Notes: generated by a model not told the origin, from the sequence alone. A stretch of DNA of 5,769 nucleotides from Humisphaera sp. (GCA_025351525.1 JANXVV010000012.1:1-5769); one strand, 5' to 3'; positions 1-5,631 are shown, counted from the stretch's first letter. A program made the numbers and translations.

Positions 1-1
1 T

Positions 2-157
2 TTACGACCCCTTCATTTTCGACTCCGGCCCGAAAAGTTCCCACGCCAGTGCCGGATCATATCCCCGCTGCATGCCGATCCACACGGTCTGCGTGCCGGG
101 CGCGCGGTCTTTGCGGCGGATGTAGCCGCCGAGCTGCGCGATCAGCGTTCCGATCGC
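2..157 (-). pseudogene. IS4-family (Tn5/IS50-like) transposase, C-terminal fragment, leftward copy
   Basis: Read on the minus strand from about 157 down to the TAA at 2-4, this gives about 50 residues: AIGTLIAQLGGYIRRKD, then APGTQTVW, then a tail ending ESKMKGS. The LGG(Y/F) block, a short charged stretch and a G...(L/V)W.G segment match the C-terminus of IS4/Tn5-type DDE transposases (Tn5 has LARLGGF...ALWEGW). The DDE catalytic domain is absent. Upstream of 157 the frame stays open but only reads the antisense of the other arm, so there is no genuine N-terminal part. It is non-functional as a transposase. The matching outer end of this copy lies left of the window. Confidence 0.72.
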
Positions 158-297
158 TCGCGCGGCTCGGCGGCTACATCCGCCGCAAAGACAGCGCGCC
201 CGGCACGCAGACCGTGTGGATCGGCATGCAGCGGGGATATGATCCGGCACTGGCGTGGGAACTTTTCGGGCCGGAGTCGAAAATGAAGGGGTCGTAA
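158..297 (+). pseudogene. IS4-family (Tn5/IS50-like) transposase, C-terminal fragment, rightward copy
   Basis: This is the mirror copy of the leftward fragment. It reads LARLGGYIRRKD, then APGTQTVW, then the same tail ending ESKMKGS, with TAA at 295-297. It differs from its partner by Q to R before LGG and R to S before APG, which correspond to the two arm mismatches. An open frame continues upstream to position 49 only because the antisense of the left arm lacks stops; that part does not resemble a transposase. The catalytic domain is missing, so it is a relic. The stop is followed at once by an IS50-like end, the expected order at the 3' side of such an element. Confidence 0.72.
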
Positions 298-316
298 AGT
301 TGTGTAGAACAACGAG
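298..316 (+). repeat. Putative IS50-like terminal sequence of the transposon relic
   Basis: The 19 bases AGTTGTGTAGAACAACGAG start one base after the transposase stop codon. Aligned without gaps to the Tn5/IS50 outside end read inward-to-outward (ACTTGTGTATAAGAGTCAG), I count 13 of 19 identities, including the block TTGTGTA. Position directly after the transposase C-terminus and length both fit a terminal inverted repeat. The opposite end is not in the window, so a target duplication cannot be tested; a 9-bp duplication would be 317-325. Confidence 0.5.
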
Positions 317-441
317 CGGAGCACCGCGGCCTGTGGCACCCGACCTCGTCATACACGGAGCCGAAGTCCGATTTAAGACACCTGAAGTTCGAACGATTCC
401 ATCCGCTAAAGCGCACCCTGCGAATTTTCCGCTTTCCAAAT

Positions 442-1779
442 TCATGGCCGCGCCAGAATCGGTCCCGCTTTCGCATCCTCCAATAATTTCCGCGCGCTTT
501 CGTACAGCGGTTTCAGCGTCTGCTTCACATCCTTCTTCCGCTTTTCGGGATCGAGAAATGCCTCGGCGGCGAGACTTACACCGCCGTAGCAGATCGCCCC
601 GTTGGTGTAGTTCACCAGCGTGTCCACCGACTTCGCCGCCGGCAACTTCATCACCGGCCAACCGATGGCGGCGTGGATCATCAGCGATTCCCACTTGACC
701 TTGTCATCCAACTTCTCCAACCGAATCAGCGTGGCGACCATCGACAGATCGGCCATGTTTTGCAGGTCTGCGAACAGCGGGACCGCCGCGCACATCTTCG
801 CCATGTTGAGATTGAACTGCCTGGCGAAAGCCACGGCCCGATGCGTCGGATCCTTGTCGTTAAACATCTCTTCACCCACCTTCACCTGCAGGCGGGCGCC
901 CTGCAATTCATAGGCGTAGCCATCCTCGGAACTCAACACCGGTTTGTAGTCCATCTCGAACCAGACATGGCTGGCGGGGGCGCGCGTATTTTCAATCGCC
1001 GCCCCGATCCCCGGCACCGGCGCCTCTTCCACCCCGAGCGCGATGCGCTTCAACTTGCAGTCGGCGGCGGCGCAGATGAAGGCCAGCCGGGTGTCGCCGT
1101 CGGTGTTGAATACCTTCACCTTCTGCAGGCCAATCCCCTTCACTAGCGCCGCCATTTTCTCGGGTCGCGGCTTGGTCGCGTTTTCTTTCAACAGCTTGAC
1201 GACGCGCTCTTCAACGCCCTTGGCCGAGTCGATGGTACAGCCGAACGCCCCACCGTTTTCACCCCCTCGCCGCATGGCGCGCGCGGTGCGCATGGCAGCG
1301 ACCAGATCGTCAAACTGCATCACCGGACGCCCCGTCACCTTGCCGACCACTTGCACCGGATTGGTCGCATCCCACTCTTCGGCGGTGCCGGCGATGATCA
1401 ATTCGCGATCATCCGGATACGCAAACACATATCGGATTTGCGTCATTCCCCCGAGATATTGAAATTCATCGGGAATGTCCTTGTCCTTGTCGCGCAGCGC
1501 TTTGATGGCCGTCACCAGCCGCGGCAGCGAGATGTAGCAAAGCTTTTCATCCCTGGCGATCGGCAGCGGGCCTTTCGCCTTGGCGCGGGCCACCTCGATC
1601 AATTTCGGATCCGGATCGGAAAAGTGAATCGCCCCTTTCGCATCCAGAATAATCCCGTTGACTGAGAGGCCTTCCTTCGGCACATCAAGCGGTTGCGCGG
1701 AAGTGGACATGGAACGGGTGCCTGCGAGGCATAAGCCGCACGTCAAAAAAACACGCAACGAGATGGCGGTAAGGGACAT
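442..1779 (-). CDS. Exported DUF1598-family protein (planctomycete, function unknown)
   Basis: A 445-aa protein whose biochemical role is unknown. The start at 1779 is chosen because GGAG lies 8 bases upstream and the N-terminus (MSLTAISLRVFLTCGLCLAG) is a signal peptide, with plausible cleavage after TSA at about residue 28. The open frame extends 19 codons further to 1836, but that extension is charged and would bury the signal. The mature protein opens with GLSVNGIILDAKG (residues 37-49). It then has IPDEFQYLGG..QIRYVFAYPDDRELIIAGTAEEW (about 102-136), TGRPVMQFDDL (about 149-159) and FGCTID (about 180-184), the order I recognise from DUF1598 proteins. A second conserved-looking block, ADLQNMADLSMVATLIRLEKL, falls near 337-357. 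It probably acts outside the cytoplasm. It stands alone, separated by 305 bases from the upstream operon. Confidence 0.85.
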   Translation of the reverse strand: MSLTAISLRVFLTCGLCLAGTRSMSTSAQPLDVPKEGLSVNGIILDAKGAIHFSDPDPKLIEVARAKAKGPLPIARDEKLCYISLPRLVTAIKALRDKDKDIPDEFQYLGGMTQIRYVFAYPDDRELIIAGTAEEWDATNPVQVVGKVTGRPVMQFDDLVAAMRTARAMRRGGENGGAFGCTIDSAKGVEERVVKLLKENATKPRPEKMAALVKGIGLQKVKVFNTDGDTRLAFICAAADCKLKRIALGVEEAPVPGIGAAIENTRAPASHVWFEMDYKPVLSSEDGYAYELQGARLQVKVGEEMFNDKDPTHRAVAFARQFNLNMAKMCAAVPLFADLQNMADLSMVATLIRLEKLDDKVKWESLMIHAAIGWPVMKLPAAKSVDTLVNYTNGAICYGGVSLAAEAFLDPEKRKKDVKQTLKPLYESARKLLEDAKAGPILARP

Positions 1780-1787
1780 CGGAAATT

Positions 1788-1791
1788 CTCC
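1788..1791 (-). promoter_or_regulatory. Ribosome binding site fixing the DUF1598 gene start
   Basis: On the minus strand GGAG is followed by 8 bases (AATTTCCG) and then ATG at 1779. It is the best Shine-Dalgarno match near the 5' end of this frame and supports the shorter, signal-peptide-bearing start over the ATG at 1836. Confidence 0.65.
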
Positions 1792-1969
1792 AAGCGGGTC
1801 GCGGCGCGTGAAACAACTTTTTAAGATACTCCGCAAGATCGATGTCGTTCGTTCCGCATGTCAGGCACGCCGCAATACCGTTCGATGAAGAATGAAGAAA
1901 GCCTTTTGGAAAGCCGGCGTATCCGGCCGCGGCTCTCGATCGCGCGGCTTCTTTTTCGGAAAGTCGAAC

Positions 1970-2042
1970 GTGGTGCGTGGACTTCATGCCGCGCAGGGCC
2001 ATGCACGGCGTGTTTCGCGCGGGAGTCGCCTGCCCATGCCAC
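1970..2042. repeat. Degenerate REP-like palindromic repeat, same family as 2550-2613
   Basis: The right end, GCCCATGCCAC (2032-2042), is identical over 11 bases to the right end of the repeat at 2550-2613. The left arm begins GTGG at 1970 and, after a two-base insertion, CGTGGACTTCATGCC aligns with CATGGGCTTCCCGCC, the inverted form of the other copy's arm, at 11 of 15 positions. The interior shares a TCCCGC/CGCG-like segment. It sits 42 bases past the membrane-protein stop. It looks like an old, decayed copy. The boundaries are approximate, and the exact 11-mer is the main support. Confidence 0.55.
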
Positions 2043-2084
2043 GGTAAAGCCGCCGAACATGCTTTTCTCACTCATTGAGATCGG

Positions 2085-2633
2085 TTATTTTCTGGAGACG
2101 ACCAATCCCATTTTTCGGGCGAGACCGGCCATCACTTTGCGGTCGACTTTGACGCGGTTGGAGCGCATCGCCGCAGTTAGAGCCGAAGGACACAGAAGGA
2201 ATACGAGCGGGCTTTCGACGGGCACCCCGGCATTTCGCTCCGCCTCGGCCAAGAGTTTCAACTGCTTCACTTCCAGTGGCCGCAGTGCGATATTTTTGGA
2301 AATTTCCTTGAGAAGTTTACCCGGATGATTGAGCGCCTTAGGCACGGCTTTTCGCGTGCTGCGCGCGCTGAACAGGGCCATCAACATCAGTACCGCCGCC
2401 CCGGTGACGATGAACGCCAGCAGCATCCGGCCGCTGCCATCGCTCTGGGAGACATTGTCCGAAATGCTCTTGAAGACTTCTTCCTGGGTGGGTGTGGCGA
2501 GTGAAATGGCGGTGAAGAGCAGATGGAAAGTGCAGGTGGCCGCGAGCACGTGGCATGGGCGTCCCGCACGCGCGTTTCGGAAAGCAGATGCACGGGCGGG
2601 AAGCCCATGCCACCTTTTATTTGCAGTGCTCAT
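2085..2633 (-). CDS. Small membrane protein cotranscribed with the HEAT-repeat gene; repeat-bearing N-terminus
   Basis: A 182-aa protein of unknown function. The ATG at 2633 is 5 bases after the TAA of the HEAT-repeat gene, with AGGG about 8 bases upstream, so translation is probably coupled. Residues 7-28 (RWHGLPARASAFRNARAGRPCH) are encoded by a palindromic repeat and are probably not ancestral. A hydrophobic stretch follows at about 29-46 (signal-like, VLAATCTFHLLF), then a polar linker, then a clear transmembrane segment at about 70-89. The C-terminal domain (about 95-182) is basic and presumably cytoplasmic, with LLKEISKNIALRPLEVKQLKLL and SPLVFLLCPSAL. The tight linkage suggests the protein works with the HEAT-repeat product, perhaps anchoring it at the membrane; that is inference. 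I cannot name a domain family. Confidence 0.8.
   Translation of the reverse strand: MSTANKRWHGLPARASAFRNARAGRPCHVLAATCTFHLLFTAISLATPTQEEVFKSISDNVSQSDGSGRMLLAFIVTGAAVLMLMALFSARSTRKAVPKALNHPGKLLKEISKNIALRPLEVKQLKLLAEAERNAGVPVESPLVFLLCPSALTAAMRSNRVKVDRKVMAGLARKMGLVVSRK
2550..2613. repeat. 64-bp palindromic repeat (HGRDAHAT-type) inside the membrane-protein N-terminus
   Basis: The outer arms GTGGCATGGGC (2550-2560) and GCCCATGCCAC (2603-2613) are perfect inverted repeats. Pairing continues inward to about 2573/2590 with mismatches at 2561, 2568 and 2571, giving about 21 of 24 paired positions and a loop of about 16 bases. Translated, the unit gives HGREAHAT on plus and RWHGLPARA...ARAGRPCH on minus. 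I recall very similar peptides scattered through spurious planctomycete proteins, which suggests a dispersed family. It starts 26 bases downstream of the HEAT-gene stop and is read in frame as residues 7-28 of the membrane protein. Confidence 0.85.
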
Positions 2634-2638
2634 CTCGA

Positions 2639-4621
2639 TTACCCTGCCTTCGCCAGTGCCGTTTTTTTTGCCGCCAAATCCTCGGAGATGCCCTTGAGCA
2701 CGCCGAGCGCGTAGCGCCGGACGCGCAGATTCGTATCCTGCCGGGCCAGTCGACCGACCTCCGAAAGCAGCCGCCACCAGCCGATTTGTTTGAGGGTCCA
2801 CATCGCGGAGATGCGGTGCTCGGGGCGATCATCGCGCAGCATCAAATCGAGCGAGGCCGTGGCACTTTTGACTTTCATCCGGTGCATCGCCTTGATCGCA
2901 TTGGCCCGTTCCCGCGAGTTGCTGGCCCGCGCCCGCTGGGCCAGCATCGGCAGATACTCGACCCGCTGCTTTTGCTCCAGCACTTCAATCGCATTGGCCC
3001 GCACGCGCGGGTCGGTGTCCTGCAGCACGCGGTCGAGGATCAGATCGGAACTGGCGGGATCTTCGCCGAGGACGCTCACCGCTTTGCTGCGGAGCTTGGG
3101 GTTCGGGTCGTTGCAAAGTTGCGTGAGGACGGGTCGAAGCATTTCGCTCAGTTCAAGTTCCTGGGCAATCTGGATCGCCTTCAGCCGATCGACCAGCGGG
3201 CCGGTGAGCAGTTTGCGACCCAGCCGGGCGGCGGCATCAGGCAGCACTTTCAGCATCGCTTTCCCCGCCTGTTTTCTCGTGGAACGGGGCAGCAGATCGA
3301 ACTTCAACCAGAACTGCTCGAACCCGCTTTGCCCGATCGATCTCGCCACCACCCGGCGAACGGATTCGGGTGCGTTCATCATCAACTGCAACAGCATGTT
3401 CTCAAAATCCTGCGGTTTGCGGCGGACGATATCTCGGGCCGCCATCCTCACGATTCGCTCATCGGTGTCGCTCAACAATGATTTCAACAGATGAACGCTC
3501 GACCCCTTTCGCGGGCGGCGGAGCGCGATGCGCAGCAGTCGCAGTTTGGCTTCAAAGTTGTCGCCGACATAAATTCGGATGCGATCCAACCGCTCATCCT
3601 GCATCACATCGTGGATGCCGGAGACGGCGATCCACTCGCCCACTTTCGCGGCATCCACCGGGTCGCGACGGCTGATATCGTGCAGCAGTTCCGTCTCGCC
3701 CCACCACTTGCCGCGCGACACCTGATGAACGCACAACTGCAACTGCTGATCCTTGACCCAGTGCGTTTTTCGCAACAGCGCATCCAGCACCGGCGCTTCC
3801 TCGATGTGCGAGAACACCACGCCGAAATGCGAGCGAAGTTGGCCATGGGAAGCGCCGAGCAGAAAGGCCTCGACATGCTCGCTGGCCGGCGGCTGTTGCA
3901 GTCGGCGGACCATCGGGCTCTGGCCCCCGTGCTTGGCGGTGTGCAGAATCGCCAGCGTTTTGCTGCCGGGCCAGTCGCTCAACAGCAGCGCTGCGCGCAA
4001 AAGATCCTGGCCGTGCTTGCCGCGATGAACATCCATGGCCCGCGCGATGGCCTGCTCGATCTCCGACCGCTGCTCGATCAAATCGCGGTAGCTGTTGGCC
4101 AGTGGATCGAGGGTGCGGGGTTCAAGGTTCGGTGCGGAAGATGCGATCGCCGCCGCATTTCCCGCGTCCTGAACCTTGAACGCCGTGCCCTGTTGTAGCC
4201 GCTTGGTTTCAGTCGACACCCACCGCGCCAGCCCCACCATCGCCTCGACCGCCGCCTTGGAAAACTCCTCGTTCGGATCGTGAAGATTCTCGGAAAGGAT
4301 GTACGCCAACTTCCCCTGACGGCCCAGCGCAATGAGCTTCAATGCAGCCTTGCGGCGATCCGAATCCTCGCTTCGTCCGCACTCTCGAATCGCATGGTGC
4401 AGCAGTTTGACGTTGCCGAGCACATTCAGTTTGAGGGGATCCGGCAGAGACTCGTACTGCCCGATGACGCCGCTCAACCCGTGAACCGTCTGCCGTTTGA
4501 AAAGGGATTCCAACACCGCTGACTGCTCAGCCTCCGAGCCCAACTCCAACGCTTGAAGCAGCAGGTCGTCGGCGGCCTCATTTTTGGAGGCGATCAGAAT
4601 TTGGAGGAGGGATTCGATCAT
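2639..4621 (-). CDS. HEAT-repeat protein, 660 aa
   Basis: This is an alpha-helical solenoid, probably a cytoplasmic scaffold for protein contacts; no catalytic motif or signal peptide is visible. HEAT-like helix pairs are clearest in the C-terminal half: about 375-402 (LLKSLLSDTDERIVRMAARD), 478-520 (LTQLCNDPNPKLRSKAVSVL), 526-550 (DRVLQDTDPRVRANAIEVLE), 557-583, 588-613 and 620-646. Each has the D-x-(D/N)-x-x-(V/L)-R turn followed by an Ala-rich helix. The N-terminal half (1-143) is also helical, with weaker repeats. Residues 145-172 are encoded by a palindromic repeat and look like an insertion between helices. The start at 4621 is forced from upstream by an in-frame TAA two codons before it, though its ribosome site (AAGAG, almost adjacent to the ATG) is poor. 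It is the first gene of a two-gene operon. Confidence 0.88.
   Translation of the reverse strand: MIESLLQILIASKNEAADDLLLQALELGSEAEQSAVLESLFKRQTVHGLSGVIGQYESLPDPLKLNVLGNVKLLHHAIRECGRSEDSDRRKAALKLIALGRQGKLAYILSENLHDPNEEFSKAAVEAMVGLARWVSTETKRLQQGTAFKVQDAGNAAAIASSAPNLEPRTLDPLANSYRDLIEQRSEIEQAIARAMDVHRGKHGQDLLRAALLLSDWPGSKTLAILHTAKHGGQSPMVRRLQQPPASEHVEAFLLGASHGQLRSHFGVVFSHIEEAPVLDALLRKTHWVKDQQLQLCVHQVSRGKWWGETELLHDISRRDPVDAAKVGEWIAVSGIHDVMQDERLDRIRIYVGDNFEAKLRLLRIALRRPRKGSSVHLLKSLLSDTDERIVRMAARDIVRRKPQDFENMLLQLMMNAPESVRRVVARSIGQSGFEQFWLKFDLLPRSTRKQAGKAMLKVLPDAAARLGRKLLTGPLVDRLKAIQIAQELELSEMLRPVLTQLCNDPNPKLRSKAVSVLGEDPASSDLILDRVLQDTDPRVRANAIEVLEQKQRVEYLPMLAQRARASNSRERANAIKAMHRMKVKSATASLDLMLRDDRPEHRISAMWTLKQIGWWRLLSEVGRLARQDTNLRVRRYALGVLKGISEDLAAKKTALAKAG
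4111..4190. repeat. 80-bp palindromic repeat (FKVQ...NLEP-type) inside the HEAT-repeat gene
   Basis: The 20-base ends 4111-4130 and 4171-4190 are inverted repeats matching at 17 of 20 positions, with a perfect 11-base core GTTCAAGGTTC / GAACCTTGAAC next to the 40-base interior. Read on the minus strand the unit encodes GTAFKVQDAGN, an Ala-rich middle, and APNLEPRTLDP (residues 145-172). I recall FKVQ and NLEPxTL peptides recurring in proteins of many planctomycete and related genomes, where a GTTCAAGGTTC-like DNA repeat is translated. It is unrelated in sequence to the other palindromic repeats here. Confidence 0.8.
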
Positions 4622-4785
4622 CTCTTAAAAGATTATCGGACGCTGGGGAAGGAGGACTTGAACGAATCGCGAATACGGTAGTCGCGTGACGACATTAGAC
4701 TTTAGCCCGATTGCTCCATACCCGAATGCATTCGCCATCGATTGAGTGCTGTCCACATCGCATTCACACGATTACAATGAGACCT

Positions 4786-5013
4786 ATGAGCGAGCATTGG
4801 CACGATCGGATTGAGAGCGATCCTCTGATTCTGCGCGGCAAGCCCTGTTTCCACGGCACACGGATTCCCGTGGGGTTAATTCTCGGCTATATGGCGTGCG
4901 GAAAAACAAGCGAGCAGATAATCGACCAATTCCCAGACCTGAATTCCAGCCATCTGACGGCGGCACTGGAATACGCGCGAGATCTGGCGGACTTTGAAGC
5001 GGCGGCGTTGTAA
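4786..5013 (+). CDS. DUF433-family antitoxin-like protein
   Basis: A 75-aa protein with the full DUF433 pattern: RIESDPLILRGKPCFHGTRI at about residues 8-27, PVGLILGYMACGKTSEQII (28-46), then FPDLNSSHLTAALEYARDLA (49-68). The family has a small winged-helix-like fold and is typically the antitoxin of a PIN-like DUF5615 partner, probably binding both the toxin and its own promoter. The start is uncertain: ATG at 4777 (78 aa) and ATG at 4786 are both possible and neither has a strong ribosome site; 4786 gives the usual family length. The stop TAA shares its last base with the ATG of the next gene (TAATG at 5011-5015). The divergent 164-base gap to the HEAT gene contains an imperfect inverted repeat (CGCGA...TCGCG near 4668-4686) that could be an operator, but this is weak. 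Confidence 0.9.
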   Translation: MSEHWHDRIESDPLILRGKPCFHGTRIPVGLILGYMACGKTSEQIIDQFPDLNSSHLTAALEYARDLADFEAAAL

Positions 5014-5381
5014 TGAGCCTTCGTTTTTTCTTGGACCACTGCGTCCCAATGGAGGTCGCGAGGCGGCTACAAACGGCGGGGCATGAAGTCAACGTCCTGC
5101 GCAACGTGCTTCCCATGCGGTCGCCTGACTCCGTGGTACTGGCAAAGGCGCGGGAACTCAAATCAGTGCTGGTTTCGATCAACGGCGACTTCTCAGACAT
5201 TGTCACCTATCAACCTGCACGATATGGCGGCATCATAGCACTGCAACTACACAATCACCCGGAAATCCTCCCGAAGCTTCTCGACCGGCTCATGGATTTT
5301 ATAGAATCGCACCCCGACCCTTCGGAATATGACGGCAAATTATTTCTTGTGGAAGTTCACCGAATTCGGATTCGATCTTAG
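5013..5381 (+). CDS. DUF5615-family PIN-like toxin
   Basis: A 122-aa protein of the DUF5615 (Mut7-C-like) PIN-fold group, whose members are presumed metal-dependent ribonucleases. It begins FFLDHCVP (D8, the usual first acidic residue), continues with RRLQTAGHEVNVLRNV, then SPDSVVLAKARE (D39), and VLVSINGDFSDIV (D59 followed by F60). The family commonly has T-x-D-x-DF at this last site; here it is S-I-N-G-DF, so N57 replaces the first aspartate while D59 is kept. Length is normal and the frame intact. Its ATG overlaps the antitoxin stop by one base, so translational coupling is likely, as is usual for such pairs. Toxicity is inferred from the family only. Confidence 0.88.
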   Translation: MSLRFFLDHCVPMEVARRLQTAGHEVNVLRNVLPMRSPDSVVLAKARELKSVLVSINGDFSDIVTYQPARYGGIIALQLHNHPEILPKLLDRLMDFIESHPDPSEYDGKLFLVEVHRIRIRS

Positions 5382-5396
5382 ACAACCCTTAATTCT

Positions 5397-5483
5397 TTAC
5401 GACGACAATCTGTGGCTGCCACCTTCAGGAAGCGCGACGCAACCATGCCCTTGAAGATGGTATAGAAACGCGGTTCGTTTCAT
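5397..5483 (-). pseudogene. hicA: hicA toxin remnant, C-terminally truncated
   Basis: A 28-codon frame beginning MKRTAFLYHLQGHGCVALPE and ending GGSHRLSS then TAA. It matches the start of HicA mRNA interferases (MKR..LL.HL..HGC.LLREGG.H), including the catalytic-type histidine at residue 24 in the GGSH motif. HicA proteins are normally about 60-80 residues. Everything after the GGSH motif is missing, so the double-stranded-RNA-binding-like fold cannot form. The ATG overlaps the hicB-fragment stop as ATGA (5480-5483). The broken end lies only about 15 bases from the DUF5615 stop, so a deletion or insertion junction is near 5382-5410. Confidence 0.72.
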
Positions 5484-5629
5484 ACAAAGACCAGTTCCTC
5501 CGTTTCCGCATGTGGATCGAGACGGAAAATTTCCTCGCGTTCGGTGTCCAGCAAGAGTTGAATGGCCGCCATGAGATCGCCCAGACATTTTTTACGGGTC
5601 TGGCCTTGACCCTTCGCGCCCGGAACCTC
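5480..5629 (-). pseudogene. hicB: hicB antitoxin remnant, N-terminally truncated at an insertion site
   Basis: Forty-nine sense codons and a stop on the minus strand: EVPGAKGQGQTRKKCLGDLM, then AAIQLLLDTEREE, ending AETEELVFV. This matches the middle and C-terminus of HicB-type antitoxins (..VPGA..QG.T...C..DL..AI.LLL). There is no start codon; the frame meets TAA just inside the neighbouring mobile element. The homology begins at the CTAG at 5629-5632, so the N-terminal strand-forming part has probably been separated or lost by the insertion. Gene order hicB-hicA with a 4-base ATGA overlap is retained. It is almost certainly non-functional. Confidence 0.7.
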
Positions 5630-5631
5630 TA

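Larger units (their letters stand above)
1..298. repeat. Long near-perfect inverted repeat (foldback of IS4-type transposase ends)
   Basis: Base i pairs with base 299-i. Positions 1-141 are the reverse complement of 158-298 with only two mismatches that I can find (106 against 193, and 135 against 164). The 16 bases at 142-157 are unpaired. The left arm runs to the window edge, so the repeat may extend further left. Each arm encodes the same transposase C-terminus, reading outward. As single-stranded DNA or RNA this would form a very stable hairpin. The two mismatches suggest an inverted duplication that has diverged slightly, but a chimeric read or assembly foldback is a real alternative. 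Confidence 0.93.
1780..2084. other. 305-bp intergenic region with a degenerate repeat; no convincing gene
   Basis: This lies between the membrane-protein stop and the DUF1598 start, both on the minus strand. It contains the DUF1598 ribosome binding site (1788-1791) and a degenerate palindromic repeat (1970-2042). Minus-strand open frames cross it, but they have no recognisable domain and one runs into the DUF1598 coding region out of frame. I found no clear -35/-10 pair and no GC stem followed by a T run. The promoter of the DUF1598 gene should lie here but cannot be placed by eye. Confidence 0.6.

Noticed and set aside
49..297. Plus-strand frame of 82 codons taken as a whole gene
   Set aside because: Only its second half resembles a transposase. 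The first half is the antisense of the opposite palindrome arm, so only the fragment from about 158 was annotated.
415..444. GAATTT / AAATTC inverted repeat at the 3' end of the DUF1598 gene as a terminator
   Set aside because: The stem is only 6 bp and AT-rich, overlaps the stop codon and is not followed by a T run on the transcribed strand.
1780..1836. Upstream ATG at 1836 as the start of the DUF1598 gene
   Set aside because: It would place 19 charged residues before a good signal peptide, and the GGAG ribosome site belongs to the ATG at 1779.
1685..2071. Minus-strand frame of 128 codons between the membrane protein and the DUF1598 gene, including a CLTCGTNDIDLAEYLKKLF stretch
   Set aside because: It overlaps the DUF1598 start out of frame, begins next to the degenerate repeat, has no clear ribosome site, and I recognise no family. 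The middle stretch looks mildly protein-like but is too little to support a gene.
2555..3481. Long plus-strand open frame of 308 codons opposite the HEAT-repeat gene
   Set aside because: It is antisense to a well-supported HEAT gene, starts inside a palindromic repeat (HGREAHAT), is rich in His, Arg, Gln and Pro, and has no recognisable domain. It is a by-product of high GC content.
4640..4690. Strong AAGGAGG on the plus strand as the start of a gene
   Set aside because: The nearest candidate start (TTG) meets a stop within eight codons, so no gene follows.
4742..4776. TTGAGT (4742-4747) with ATTACA (4771-4776) as a promoter for the toxin-antitoxin pair
   Set aside because: The spacing would be 23 bases, too long for a sigma-70 type promoter, and the second element abuts the start codon.
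4711..4785. Extended N-terminus of the DUF433 protein from TTG at 4711
   Set aside because: The extra residues do not resemble the family and there is no ribosome site; ATG at 4777 or 4786 gives the normal length.
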